Shown one piece after another: positions 8,107 through 17,566 of a stretch of 30,592 nt of DNA (position 1 is its first letter; every line of letters starts with the position of its first letter). The notes below the pieces were generated by a model, which was given only the letters and a program-made list of their open reading frames with translations, was not told where the DNA came from and did not search any database. The DNA is from CAZITB01 sp964542055 (GTDB taxonomy: Bacteria > Planctomycetota > Phycisphaerae > Sedimentisphaerales > CAMDDF01), in contig CAZITB010000019.1 in NCBI GenBank assembly GCA_964542055.1, forward strand, positions 1 to 30,592, given 5' to 3'. The translations under genes and the position numbers were made by a program.

Positions 8107-8799
8107 ATGGCAATGGATAAACCCACTCTGTCCAGTTACATCAGAGACAATGTAAAGGATGACGGGGAAAAGAGAGATCCTGGTCCTTATATTACCATTT
8201 CTCGTCAATTCGGCTGTGATGGATACGAAATTGCCGATATGTTAGCCCAAAGGTTAAACAAACAGGCTTCTGATAATAAACAATGGAAAGTTTATAAACG
8301 TGAAATTCTACAGCAGGTCGCGCAAGATGCTGGACTCGATGAAGAGATAATCGAACGTGAAAGGCAAGCAAAACCGAGCCTCGCAAGAGATTTTTTCAGG
8401 GCACTTAGAGGTAGTAAATTACCAGACAGCTTTGAAATTCTAAAAAATGTAACGACACTTGTCAGGACAATAGCTTTCGACGGTTACGCTATTATAGTGG
8501 GTCATGGTGCTACCGCAGCCACAAGCCAGATCGAAAACGGCTTGAATGTTAGGATCGAAGCACCAAGAGAATGGCGATTAAAAAGACTTTGCAGAAGAGA
8601 CGGCATGAACCCGCGTGACGCTGAAGAGCTAATCAAAGAAACAGAAACCGGAAGAAAGCACCTTGACGAAATATATAGAAAATGGAATCCTAGAACTCCT
8701 GCTTTTTGCATAGTTCTCGATAATTCTCTTTTAACTGATGAAGATATTGTAGAACATATAATGTTAGCCATGAAACAGAGATCTTTACTAAACTATTAA
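8107..8799 (+). CDS. cytidylate-kinase-like family protein
   Basis: The 230-residue protein resembles the cytidylate-kinase-like (AAA_26) P-loop family. YITISRQFGCDGYEIA (about 28-43) is the altered phosphate loop: the family SRQ start is kept but the canonical GKS/T lysine position is occupied by Tyr in GCDGYE. A long basic helix with REWRLKRLCRRDGM fits the lid region, and WNPRTPAFCIVLDNS the C-terminal beta strand. Substrate and role are unknown; it is not standard Cmk. It opens the V-ATPase gene run, 19 bases before the first stalk gene. A second ATG at 8113 is better spaced from the upstream GGAA and could be the true start. Confidence 0.75.
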   Translation: MAMDKPTLSSYIRDNVKDDGEKRDPGPYITISRQFGCDGYEIADMLAQRLNKQASDNKQWKVYKREILQQVAQDAGLDEEIIERERQAKPSLARDFFRALRGSKLPDSFEILKNVTTLVRTIAFDGYAIIVGHGATAATSQIENGLNVRIEAPREWRLKRLCRRDGMNPRDAEELIKETETGRKHLDEIYRKWNPRTPAFCIVLDNSLLTDEDIVEHIMLAMKQRSLLNY

Positions 8800-8818
8800 T
8801 CTGAAGGTATTGAAGTAA

Positions 8819-9133
8819 ATGGAACTCGTAAAAAAAATAAAAGACGCCGAAGTAAAAGCTTCACATATAGTCGATGAGGCAAAAATAAAAGCCCAGGAAG
8901 ACAAGCAAACCGCGACCAAACAACACCAACAGGAAATGGAAAACCTGAAAAAACAAAGAACTGTTGAAGTTCAAAATGCTGTCGAAAACGCTCAGAAGCA
9001 AACGTCAGGCCAGGTCGAGCAGTTTAAAGAAAAAGCCCAACAGGCAAGATTGGTCATGAAAGATCAAAGTTCAAACAAAATAGACAATTGTGCCAATATA
9101 ATAGTTGACTATATCAAATCTATGGGGCAGTAA
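8819..9133 (+). CDS. V/A-type ATPase peripheral-stalk subunit G/H
   Basis: This 104-residue protein is nearly all charged, Gln- and Ala-rich helix with no membrane segment, as expected for the G (H in archaeal naming, NtpF in Enterococcus) subunit that coils with subunit E to form the outer stalk. The opening KKIKDAEVKASHIVDEAKIKA is the family pattern of an EA-rich N-terminal helix. Sequence alone is low in complexity, so identity rests largely on its place directly before subunit I and on the match of the whole order to ntpFIKECGABD. GAAGG lies upstream of the ATG. Confidence 0.85.
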   Translation: MELVKKIKDAEVKASHIVDEAKIKAQEDKQTATKQHQQEMENLKKQRTVEVQNAVENAQKQTSGQVEQFKEKAQQARLVMKDQSSNKIDNCANIIVDYIKSMGQ

Positions 9134-9175
9134 TTTAGTATATACTTTTGAAATTATAAAAAGGTAGTTTCTGAT

Positions 9176-11155
9176 ATGGCTGTAGCCAAAATGACAAAAG
9201 TTATGATCGTCGCTCACCGCAGTGAGGTGAGCGAGCTATTGAAGCAGGTCCAGCAAACAGGACTTATGCAGGTACTCGATGCTGAAAGAGCGATGGTTAC
9301 AAAAGAATGGCCAGAACTGAATGTCGATGTCCCTCGCCAGCGAGATATTGAAGATACCATCGCAAAACTCGACTCCGCGATCGATTTTTTAAACGACTAT
9401 GTCCCTTCCGAAAGGAAACCCGGCGTTTTCAGCCAGCTCAAAGAAATCGACCAGCAGCAATATTCAATGATAGTTTCCGGCCAGGATGCTTTAAACCTGA
9501 TGGATAAAACCCTTAGTTACAAAGATCAGATTAAAAATTTGCAAGACAAAATCGAACACAATCAGACTGTCATTGCTTCTCTCCAGCCATTCAAAGGTCT
9601 GGATATCAATGTAGAAGAAATCGGCCAGGATAAAAATTCTGTAATAATCGCAGGGCTTGTGCCCACACAAAATTGGCCAGATGTTCTTCCCAATCTTGAA
9701 GAAAACCAAGCGGTTGTTGAAATAATCAACGAAACAAAAACCCACAAAGCCTGCATCATTGCATGTCTCAAGGAAAACTACACCGGTATCAGTAAAATTC
9801 TACGCTCAGGCGATTTTGAAAACTACAATTTCGATTCAATGACCGGCACTGTGGACCAGAACATCCAAAACCTCCAGAAACAGCTTGATCAGTACAGATC
9901 ACAACTCGACAACCTTACCAGCAAGGCAACTTTGCTCAGCGAAGATATCGATAAACTCGGCGTTTTGGAAGACCACTACCACAACCTTCTTAATCGCGAA
10001 CACACAAGATACAGTGCCCCTTCTACGACTCATGTTGTTTTGCTCGAAGGCTGGCTGAAAAAGAAACACTATAAAAAAATAGAAAAAGTAATTGATAATT
10101 TTCCTTCATCGAACATCAGCGAAATGCCCATCGGAGCCGATGAAGATGTCCCTGTCGAAATCGACAACAATAAAGTAACCAAACCATTTGAAACAATAAC
10201 AAGACTCCATGGTATGCCAAACTATTCCCAGGGCGACGTCGATCCGACCCCGTTTTTGGCACCTTTTTTCGCATTGTTCTTTGGTCTCTGTTTAACAGAC
10301 GCAGGCTACGGAATAATACTGGCACTTTTCGCATGGTGGCTTACAAAAAAAATCCAGGGCGACAAAAAAGCCCTTGTCATGTTGATAATGTGCTCGATTA
10401 TGTCAATCGTCGCCGGCGCACTCACTGGAGGCTGGTTCGGCGACACCATCCAGGTTATGTTGCCCGAAAACACCGCACTAAACTCATTTAGAGAATCATT
10501 AATGCTTTTTGACCCTATGGTTGATCCGATGGCTTTCTTCGTCTTGTCCATAGGCCTGGGTTATATTCAAATCATGTTTGCCCTTTTCATAGGTTTCTTC
10601 AACAATCTCTCAATGAAGGACTACCAGACCGCTGTATTCAACTTCTTAACATGGATAATCTTCCTTAATTCACTGATAATTTACGGAGTAGGTAAAGCAA
10701 ACTTCCTTTCCCCGGCAGTTACCTCAATTGCTGGATGGGTAGCCTTATTACAAGCCTTGCTCATATTCTGGTTCAGCGAAAGAAATTCAGGAATGGCTGG
10801 CAGAATCGGGGGCGGCGTATTCTCGTTATTCAGCACAGTCTTCTACTTCGGCGACGTCTTAAGCTACGTCAGGCTGATGGCCCTGGGCATGGTTACCGCT
10901 GGATTGGGAATGGCAGTGAACATACTCGTACTGCTGGTAATGGATATCCCGTATATAGGTTTTATCCTCGGTGCTATTCTTTTTATAGGTGGCCATACAC
11001 TCAACCTCGCCTTATCGGTTCTAAGTGCCTTTGTGCACAGCTTGAGGTTGCAGTTTGTAGAATTCTTTCCGAAATTTTTCACAGGCGGTGGTACACAGTT
11101 CAAACCGTTTACTTTGTCGTATAAACATTCAATTGTAAAAACCCAAAAAGATTAA
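9176..11155 (+). CDS. V/A-type ATPase subunit I (membrane stator, a-subunit equivalent)
   Basis: Subunit I holds the half-channels through which ions reach the rotor ring. The 659-residue protein has a soluble, coiled-coil-rich N-terminal half (about 1-345) that attaches to the stalks, and a membrane half from about residue 358, beginning PFLAPFFALFFGLCLTDAGYG. The essential arginine region is visible near FGDVLSYVRLMALGM, followed by GGHTLNLALSVLSAFVHSLRLQFVEFF, written here only in part as the family C-terminal hallmark ending LQFVEFF. Length is normal. AAAGGTAG precedes the start, and the next gene (rotor subunit K) begins 25 bases downstream. Confidence 0.96.
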   Translation: MAVAKMTKVMIVAHRSEVSELLKQVQQTGLMQVLDAERAMVTKEWPELNVDVPRQRDIEDTIAKLDSAIDFLNDYVPSERKPGVFSQLKEIDQQQYSMIVSGQDALNLMDKTLSYKDQIKNLQDKIEHNQTVIASLQPFKGLDINVEEIGQDKNSVIIAGLVPTQNWPDVLPNLEENQAVVEIINETKTHKACIIACLKENYTGISKILRSGDFENYNFDSMTGTVDQNIQNLQKQLDQYRSQLDNLTSKATLLSEDIDKLGVLEDHYHNLLNREHTRYSAPSTTHVVLLEGWLKKKHYKKIEKVIDNFPSSNISEMPIGADEDVPVEIDNNKVTKPFETITRLHGMPNYSQGDVDPTPFLAPFFALFFGLCLTDAGYGIILALFAWWLTKKIQGDKKALVMLIMCSIMSIVAGALTGGWFGDTIQVMLPENTALNSFRESLMLFDPMVDPMAFFVLSIGLGYIQIMFALFIGFFNNLSMKDYQTAVFNFLTWIIFLNSLIIYGVGKANFLSPAVTSIAGWVALLQALLIFWFSERNSGMAGRIGGGVFSLFSTVFYFGDVLSYVRLMALGMVTAGLGMAVNILVLLVMDIPYIGFILGAILFIGGHTLNLALSVLSAFVHSLRLQFVEFFPKFFTGGGTQFKPFTLSYKHSIVKTQKD

Positions 11156-11180
11156 CAATAATATTTGAAAGGTAGTAAAA

Positions 11181-11663
11181 ATGGATTATGCATTGGCAAT
11201 TGCCCTTACTGGTGCAGCGATAGCAACTTTCTTGGCTGGAATCGGTTCTTCGATCGGTCTGGGAATCGGCGGAAGAACAGCAACCGGCGTTTTAGCAGAA
11301 AAACCTGAAAGGTACGGTCTGACAACCCTTTTGGTGGTGCTGCCAAGTACACAGGGTATTTACGGACTGGTTATCAGCCTGTTTGTCATGCTCAAACTGA
11401 ACATGTTCGGCGGCGGAGTAGAAGACCTTTCGATCGCAACCGGTTGTCAGCTTCTCGCAGGCTGTCTGCCTGTTGGCGTTGCCGGTCTCTTTAGCGGAAT
11501 ACATCAGGGAAAAGCTTGTGCTGGCGGCATCCTCATGTCTGCAAAAAGACCTGAAATGGGCATCAAAGCCGGTCTCGTTTACGCTGCACTCGTAGAATTC
11601 TACGCCATTCTTGGATTCCTTGTGTCATTGCTCATAATTATGATCGGCGTACAGGTTGGTTAA
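11181..11663 (+). CDS. V/A-type ATPase subunit K (rotor proteolipid) with Na+-binding residues
   Basis: The 160-residue protein has four membrane helices made of two fused hairpins, the V-type form, and builds the rotor ring. E139 in ALVEFYAILGF is the ion-carrying carboxylate of helix 4; the first hairpin has no such acid, as is normal for V-type K subunits. In Enterococcus hirae NtpK, Na+ is held by L61, T64, Q65, Q110 and E139. Here LPSTQG gives L54, T57 and Q58, GIHQGK gives Q109, and E139 is present, so all five positions are matched. This predicts Na+ rather than H+ coupling. A strong AAAGG precedes the ATG. Confidence 0.96.
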   Translation: MDYALAIALTGAAIATFLAGIGSSIGLGIGGRTATGVLAEKPERYGLTTLLVVLPSTQGIYGLVISLFVMLKLNMFGGGVEDLSIATGCQLLAGCLPVGVAGLFSGIHQGKACAGGILMSAKRPEMGIKAGLVYAALVEFYAILGFLVSLLIIMIGVQVG

Positions 11664-11705
11664 TTTATCTAAGAATCGTTAACCGAATTTAAGAAGGTTA
11701 TTTAA

Positions 11706-12296
11706 ATGAATGCTGATCAAGTAGTCGAAAAAATTCTTGCCGATGCTCAGGCCCAGGCTGACGAAATTTCAAAAAAGTCTCAAGACGAAATTTCAAAGCT
11801 AAATGACGGGTATCGATCGGATATAGAAAATTACAAACAAGAAACCCAACAAATGGCTTCATACGCGGCACAGGACAAAAACCAGAGAATGATGGCCGCG
11901 GCCAGAATGGACGCCGCTAAGCAGGAACTTGAAACCAAAAGGCAGATTATCAATTCTGTTTTCGACAAAGCTGCGAAAATGCTCATCGAAATGGATGAAG
12001 ATACTTATCTGTCTCTGGTTGAAAAGCTCATTACCAAAGCGGTGGATACTGGTGATGAAACTATAGTTTTAGCCGAAGGTGAAAAGAAGATCACCTCCCA
12101 GTTCGTAAAAGAGCTTAATCGCAAATTGGGTAACGGCTATAAAGGAAACCTCAAGATTTCTGAGCAAAAATGTAAGGGCAAAGCCGGTTTCATTCTCAAA
12201 AGAGGAAACATCAGTACAAATGTCACTCTTGATGTTTTACTCGAACAAGCCAGGGCAGAGCTTGAAATAAAAATTTCTAATGAATTATTTGGCTAA
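11706..12296 (+). CDS. V/A-type ATPase peripheral-stalk subunit E
   Basis: The 196-residue protein has the two-part build of subunit E: a long N-terminal helix (about 1-100, rich in Gln, Lys, Glu and Ala) that pairs with subunit G/H, and a compact C-terminal alpha/beta head (about 105-196) that binds the catalytic head. The opening MNADQVVEKILADAQAQADE and the KAGFILKRGNI stretch near residue 155 fit the family. It lies between K and C, as in ntpFIKEC. An AAGG-type ribosome site is present. Confidence 0.93.
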   Translation: MNADQVVEKILADAQAQADEISKKSQDEISKLNDGYRSDIENYKQETQQMASYAAQDKNQRMMAAARMDAAKQELETKRQIINSVFDKAAKMLIEMDEDTYLSLVEKLITKAVDTGDETIVLAEGEKKITSQFVKELNRKLGNGYKGNLKISEQKCKGKAGFILKRGNISTNVTLDVLLEQARAELEIKISNELFG

Positions 12297-12315
12297 ACTA
12301 TCAGGAAATATGTAA

Positions 12316-13368
12316 ATGTCCGAATTTAAGCCACAACCTTTATATGATTTTTATCTTTTACCCGAAGTCGGTCCAGATAACTGGGATTACGCTTTCGCGA
12401 CCGGCCAGGTACGGGCTCTGGAAACACAGCTTATATCCAGAAATACCTTTGTAGAGATGATAAACTCACCCGACTACAAATCTGCTGCCGATGTACTTAC
12501 CGGAACGGATTACGCATTTGTCTCAACCACTAATAATCTAGAGCAGGTAGAGCAAGGTCTTATCGACAAACGTTCAGATATTCTAAAACTTTTCAATCAA
12601 TTGATTGACAATTGCGATTATCTTGAGCTTTATAATTCCAGGATCGACTTTTCAAACTTAAGGCTAGCCCTTCGCCGACTTGTAACAGAACAAGCGATAG
12701 GACTTGATTACTGTGATGACGGCTGTGTTCCAGCTGGCAAATTTGAAGAAGTCCTCGAGCAGGAAAATTATATAGAATTTCCCATGTTCCTGCAGGAAGC
12801 CGTAGAAAAAGCCGTACTCCGCTATTACGAAAATAAAGACATCAGGCAGATAGATTACGGAATCGATCAGGCAGCCGACCAGTTCCGCGTCGAAAAATCC
12901 GAATCAATGGGTGACATATTCCCAATCGAACTTGCACGCATGATTTCAGACTTGAATGACATCCGAACCTTGCTCCGCTTAAAATTTAGAGACTCACAGC
13001 AGCGAGACTGCTTCAGCGGATTCGGCTATCTCGACAAAGCAAAACTGATCCACAGCCTAGACATTGGATACGATGGTTTGCCAGCGGTTTTCGCAAATAC
13101 TCCATACTATCATATAGTAGAAGCAGGCACCGCTTACCTTGTCAAAAACAGTAGTTTTCTAAAACTTGAACAACTTTGTAATAATCATCTTCTGTCCTAC
13201 TTGAAATCTACTGACAGGGTAACCGCAGGACCTCAGACGGTCATTGCTTATCTCCTAACAAAAGAAATTGAAATTAGAACAATTAGAATGATACTTGTCG
13301 GTAAAAAGAGCGGCCTTGAAAGCAAAATGCTCCTTGATGGTATCTACTCTACCGAAGAATATAACTAA
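12316..13368 (+). CDS. V/A-type ATPase subunit C (d-type central adaptor)
   Basis: The 350-residue, largely helical protein is the subunit C/AC39 (d) that seats the central stalk on the membrane rotor ring. It has no transmembrane segments. FATGQVRALETQLISR near the N-terminus and ELARMISDLNDIRTLLRLKF in the second half are family-like, as is the C-terminal EIEIRTIRMILVGKKSG. The position after E and before F agrees with the bacterial V-ATPase order, and the next gene starts 8 bases on with GAGG in the gap. Confidence 0.93.
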   Translation: MSEFKPQPLYDFYLLPEVGPDNWDYAFATGQVRALETQLISRNTFVEMINSPDYKSAADVLTGTDYAFVSTTNNLEQVEQGLIDKRSDILKLFNQLIDNCDYLELYNSRIDFSNLRLALRRLVTEQAIGLDYCDDGCVPAGKFEEVLEQENYIEFPMFLQEAVEKAVLRYYENKDIRQIDYGIDQAADQFRVEKSESMGDIFPIELARMISDLNDIRTLLRLKFRDSQQRDCFSGFGYLDKAKLIHSLDIGYDGLPAVFANTPYYHIVEAGTAYLVKNSSFLKLEQLCNNHLLSYLKSTDRVTAGPQTVIAYLLTKEIEIRTIRMILVGKKSGLESKMLLDGIYSTEEYN

Positions 13369-13376
13369 GAGGCAAA

Positions 13377-13694
13377 ATGGAAGCTAAAGTTGCAGTTTTA
13401 GGTGATAACGATTTTGTAATGCCGTACTCGACACTTGGTCTGGATACCTATCCGGTCGAAGACAAGCCCGAACTTGTTGAGAAGCAGGCAAAACAGATTG
13501 TTGACCAGAAATACGGACTGATAGTTATTGCGGAAAATATCGCCCCTATGGCGGATAAGGTTTTCCAGGAAATTGAAACCAAACCTCTTCCTGCGGTTAT
13601 CGTCGTACCGTTTACCGCAGAAAGCACCGGTTTCGCCCTTCAATCTCTTGGACACCTTCTCAAAATGTCTCTTGGTGTGGATATTATAAGCTAG
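13377..13694 (+). CDS. V/A-type ATPase subunit F
   Basis: The 105-residue protein is the small Rossmann-like subunit F (NtpG in Enterococcus) that binds subunit D in the central stalk. It begins with AVLGDNDFVMPY, the usual first strand and turn, followed by a predicted strand YGLIVIAENIA at mid-length and LPAVIVVPF late. The length is typical. It lies between C and A, as expected, and has GAGG just before the ATG. Confidence 0.92.
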   Translation: MEAKVAVLGDNDFVMPYSTLGLDTYPVEDKPELVEKQAKQIVDQKYGLIVIAENIAPMADKVFQEIETKPLPAVIVVPFTAESTGFALQSLGHLLKMSLGVDIIS

Positions 13695-13731
13695 AAATCG
13701 TTCATAAGTTATTACTTAAGGATTTGTTGAT

Positions 13732-15507
13732 ATGAGTGAAAAGATTAAAGGCCAGATTGTCAAAGTTTCAGGCCCGGTTGTCGTTGCAAAAGGTATGCAA
13801 GGCGCAAAAATGTACGATGTTGTCCGAGTAGGCCAAGATAACCTCATCGGCGAAATCGTTGAACTCCATGGCGAGACCGCAAGTATTCAGGTTTATGAAG
13901 ATACAGTAGGTATCGGCCCAGGCGAAATCGTTGTCAATACCGGGGCTCCTCTGAGCGTTGAACTTGGACCGGGACTGATCGAAAGTATCTACGACGGCAT
14001 ACAAAGACCTTTAGATTCTCTTTACGAACAGCAAGGCAGCTTCATCGAAAAAGGTGCCGACCTTCCGGGCATAAACCGCCAGAAAAAATGGCACTTCGAA
14101 CCTGTAGTTGAAAACGGAACAAAGGTTTCCGCCGGTGACATCGTTGGTCAGGTTCAGGAATCTAAACTCATGCTTCACAAGATAATGGTTCCCTTCGGTG
14201 TTCAGGGAACAATTGAAGGCCTCAAAGAAGGTGACTTTACTGTTGAAGAACCAGTTGCAAAAATAAAAACTGAAAACGGCCAGACAGTTGACGTTCAAAT
14301 GCTCCAAAAATGGCCTGTCCGTCAGCCAAGACCCGTACAAAACCGTCTGGCACCTAACCGGGTTCTGCAAACTGGTCAGCGTGTTGTCGATACATTCTTC
14401 CCCATAGCAAAAGGTGGTACCGCTTGTGTGCCCGGCCCCTTTGGAACCGGCAAAACTGTCGTTCAGCACCAGCTTGCAAAATGGGTTGACGCCGACCTGG
14501 TAGTTTACGTAGGCTGCGGCGAACGCGGCAACGAAATGACTGATGTACTTACTGAATTCCCCGAATTGAAAGATCCAAGGAGCGGCGAACCTTTAATGAT
14601 GCGTTCAGTTTTGATCGCAAACACTTCGGACATGCCCGTGGCAGCTCGTGAAGCCAGCGTTTACACCGGCATAACCATCGCCGAATACTACAGAGACATG
14701 GGTTACACCGTCGCGATAATGGCAGATAGCACCAGCCGATGGGCCGAAGCGATGCGTGAAATTTCTACCCGTCTCGAAGAAATGCCCGCAGAAGAAGGCT
14801 ACCCAGCATACCTTGGTGCAAGAATCGCATCGTTCTACGAAAGATCAGGCCGAATTCAATGTCTCGGCGGACCCGACAGAGAAGGCGCCCTTTCGATCAT
14901 CGGAGCAGTTAGCCCTCCTGGCGGAGACCTCTCAGACTCGGTTGTACAAGCGACCCTGCACGTTGTGAAAGTCTTCTGGTCTCTCCAGGCTCGTCTTGCC
15001 CAGCAACGACACTTTCCTGCCATCGACTGGCTGACAAGCTACTCATTCTACAAACAATATCTCGCAGGTTGTTTCGAAGATAAAAACGAAGCTAACGAAA
15101 TGATGGAACTTTCACAAAAATCGATGAACCTTCTGGAAAAAGAAGCCGAACTCATCGAGATCGTGCGATTGGTCGGTGCCGAAGCAATTTCCGAAGCTGA
15201 CCAGATGGCTCTTCAGACCGCCAAAAGTATCCGTGAAGACTATCTCCACCAGAACGCGTTCCATGACGTTGACACCCATACCTCCCTTGCTAAACAGCTC
15301 GACATGCTCCGGGTAATTCACCACTTCCACAATAAAGGCATTGATGCACTCGATAAAGGAGCATCACCAAAAGACATTTTCAATCTCAGCGTAAGAGAAC
15401 ACATCGCAAGAGCCAAATACATTCACGAAGATGAAAAAGATAAAATTCTAGAGATTAACGACGAAATCGATAAACAGATGGAAAGCCTATACACGGTAGC
15501 ATCGTAA
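13732..15507 (+). CDS. atpA: V/A-type ATPase catalytic subunit A
   Basis: Subunit A hydrolyses or makes ATP in the A3B3 head. The Walker A motif GPFGTGKT (235-242, K241) differs from F-type beta and is the V-type form. E264 in GCGERGNEM is the expected catalytic glutamate. The V-specific non-homologous insert (roughly 110-190) is present, as is the MADSTSRWAEAMREIS Walker B and downstream segment. The length of 591 is normal and the gene is intact. AAGGA lies before the ATG. Subunit B follows 20 bases later. Confidence 0.98.
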   Translation: MSEKIKGQIVKVSGPVVVAKGMQGAKMYDVVRVGQDNLIGEIVELHGETASIQVYEDTVGIGPGEIVVNTGAPLSVELGPGLIESIYDGIQRPLDSLYEQQGSFIEKGADLPGINRQKKWHFEPVVENGTKVSAGDIVGQVQESKLMLHKIMVPFGVQGTIEGLKEGDFTVEEPVAKIKTENGQTVDVQMLQKWPVRQPRPVQNRLAPNRVLQTGQRVVDTFFPIAKGGTACVPGPFGTGKTVVQHQLAKWVDADLVVYVGCGERGNEMTDVLTEFPELKDPRSGEPLMMRSVLIANTSDMPVAAREASVYTGITIAEYYRDMGYTVAIMADSTSRWAEAMREISTRLEEMPAEEGYPAYLGARIASFYERSGRIQCLGGPDREGALSIIGAVSPPGGDLSDSVVQATLHVVKVFWSLQARLAQQRHFPAIDWLTSYSFYKQYLAGCFEDKNEANEMMELSQKSMNLLEKEAELIEIVRLVGAEAISEADQMALQTAKSIREDYLHQNAFHDVDTHTSLAKQLDMLRVIHHFHNKGIDALDKGASPKDIFNLSVREHIARAKYIHEDEKDKILEINDEIDKQMESLYTVAS

Positions 15508-15527
15508 ATAAATTATTGAGGAAAAAG

Positions 15528-16907
15528 ATGTTAAAAGAATATCAGACAGTTAGTAGTGTTTACGGACCATTGATGATGGTCGAAGGTGTTGATGATGCCA
15601 AGTACGGCCATATTGTTGATATCGAAATGGGCAACGGTGCCATTCGTCACGGCCAGATACTCCAGGTAGAAAACGACAAAGTTCTCGTTCAGATTTTTGA
15701 AGGAACAGAAGGTCTTGACATCCAAAGCTCTAAAGTACGTTTCCTTGGCAAACCTCAAGAACTCTCAGTCAGCAAAGACATCCTGGGAAGAGTTTTCACG
15801 GGTATCGGTCAACCAAAAGATGGCGGTCCGGCAATCATCCCAGACAAAAAACTCAACATTAACGGAAACCCAATCAACCCTTACGCACGCGACTATCCAA
15901 ACCAGTTTATCCAAACAGGAATTTCAACCATTGATGGATTGAACCCGCTGGTAAGAGGACAGAAACTTCCAATCTTCAGTGGATCAGGTTTGCCCCATGA
16001 CGACATCACTGCACAGCTTGCAAGACAGGCAACCGTTCGCGGCGAAGGCGAAAAGTTCGCCGTAGTTTTCGCAGCCATGGGTATCACTTTCGAAGCCGCC
16101 CAGTTCTTCATCGACGACCTCACTAACACCGGTGCTATCGAAAGAGCCGTACTGTTTATCAATCTCGCAAACGACCCTGCTATTGAAAGAATCGCTACTC
16201 CCCGAGTTGCATTAACTGCCGCCGAGTACCTCGCTTTCGAACAGGACATGCAGGTTCTCGTTATTCTCAATGATATGACAAACTATTGCGAAGCACTCCG
16301 CGAAATCAGTGCCGCACGTAAAGAAGTACCTGGCCGAAGAGGTTATCCCGGTTACCTCTATACCGACCTTGCAACCATATACGAACGTGCCGGCCGTCTA
16401 AAAGGCAAAAAAGGTTCAATCACCATGGTTCCAGTTCTTACAATGCCAGAAGATGACAAAACGCACCCCGTGCCCGACCTTACCGGTTATATCACCGAAG
16501 GCCAGATCATTCTCGGAAGAAGCCTAAACAGAAAAGGCGTTTCACCTCCGGTGGACGTCATGCCCAGCCTTTCTCGTCTAAAAGACAAAGGGATCGGCGA
16601 AGGCAAAACACGTGAAGACCATGCGGACCTTTATAATCAGCTTTACGCTGCCTATGCACGCGGAAAAGAATCGCAGGAACTTGCCACAATTCTCGGTGAG
16701 GCCGCACTTAGCGAAGAAGACCAGAAGTACATGCGTTTTGCCAACGAATTCGAATCAAGATACATTTCGCAGGACTATTATGAAAACCGTGACGTCCAGC
16801 AGACACTCGAACTCGGTTGGGAATTGCTCAGCATGTTCGATAACGCTGAACTAAAACGTATCGACGAAAAATTACTTGAAAAATACATGCCCAAACACAG
16901 AAAATAA
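15528..16907 (+). CDS. atpB: V/A-type ATPase regulatory subunit B
   Basis: The 459-residue subunit B forms the non-catalytic partner of A in the head and lacks a working Walker A: the loop reads FSGSGLPHDDI in place of GxxxxGKT. LGRSLNRKGVSPPVDVMPSLSRL, quoted here in part as PPVDVMPSLSRL, is the conserved end region carrying the arginine finger. I start it at the ATG at 15528, which has GAGGAAA seven bases before it, rather than at an in-frame TTG four codons earlier that overlaps that ribosome site. Confidence 0.98.
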   Translation: MLKEYQTVSSVYGPLMMVEGVDDAKYGHIVDIEMGNGAIRHGQILQVENDKVLVQIFEGTEGLDIQSSKVRFLGKPQELSVSKDILGRVFTGIGQPKDGGPAIIPDKKLNINGNPINPYARDYPNQFIQTGISTIDGLNPLVRGQKLPIFSGSGLPHDDITAQLARQATVRGEGEKFAVVFAAMGITFEAAQFFIDDLTNTGAIERAVLFINLANDPAIERIATPRVALTAAEYLAFEQDMQVLVILNDMTNYCEALREISAARKEVPGRRGYPGYLYTDLATIYERAGRLKGKKGSITMVPVLTMPEDDKTHPVPDLTGYITEGQIILGRSLNRKGVSPPVDVMPSLSRLKDKGIGEGKTREDHADLYNQLYAAYARGKESQELATILGEAALSEEDQKYMRFANEFESRYISQDYYENRDVQQTLELGWELLSMFDNAELKRIDEKLLEKYMPKHRK

Positions 16908-16925
16908 GGCATAACTCGGATAATT

Positions 16926-17543
16926 ATGGAACAGAATGTAAGCGCAACAAGAATGGAACTTTTACGCTTACGCAAGCGTGTCGCCCTTGCTAGCCGGGGC
17001 CACAAGCTGCTAAGCGAAAAGCGTGACGAAATATCTCGCCAGCTGGTACAGATATCTCAAAAGATAAAACCTCTGCGTCTCAAAGTGGAAGAGGAACTCG
17101 CTCAGACCTCCCGCAGGTTCATGATGGCTCGCGCTTCTATGGAACCGGAAAACATTAAAGCCGCCCTTGCGATACCAACCAAGAAATTCAAACTTGCCGT
17201 TGAAATGGAAAGCATCATGAGCGTTAAAGTCCCCCGCCTTATAAAAGATATCGCAGGCGATATTATCTGCTACGGCTTCAATACTACCAGCGGAGAACTT
17301 GATGTCGCTCTTCTTTCACTGGAAAGAGCTTTCGACAATCTCATTGAATTAGCCGAAAAAGAAAAACAGGCAAAACTACTTGCAAAAGAATTGCAGATCA
17401 CACGTCGAAGAGTAAACGTCCTCGAACATGTTGTGATCCCCGAAATAAAGGATACTATCCGCGTAATTTACGACAAACTTGCCGAAGCCGAACGAGACAA
17501 CATCAGCCGACTGATGAAAATAGCAGATATCATTCGAGCGTAA
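16926..17543 (+). CDS. atpD: V/A-type ATPase central-shaft subunit D
   Basis: Subunit D is the gamma-like shaft turning inside the A3B3 head. The 205-residue protein opens with SATRMELLRLRKRVALASRG, the basic N-terminal helix signature, and ends with a second long helix (RRVNVLEHVVIPEIKDTIR), giving the expected antiparallel coiled coil around a short central domain. Only a weak ribosome site is visible before the ATG. It closes the core set of ATPase genes. No H/J-type accessory genes like those of Enterococcus follow. Confidence 0.96.
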   Translation: MEQNVSATRMELLRLRKRVALASRGHKLLSEKRDEISRQLVQISQKIKPLRLKVEEELAQTSRRFMMARASMEPENIKAALAIPTKKFKLAVEMESIMSVKVPRLIKDIAGDIICYGFNTTSGELDVALLSLERAFDNLIELAEKEKQAKLLAKELQITRRRVNVLEHVVIPEIKDTIRVIYDKLAEAERDNISRLMKIADIIRA

Positions 17544-17566
17544 ATTTCTTATTAAGGTTTGGCAAA

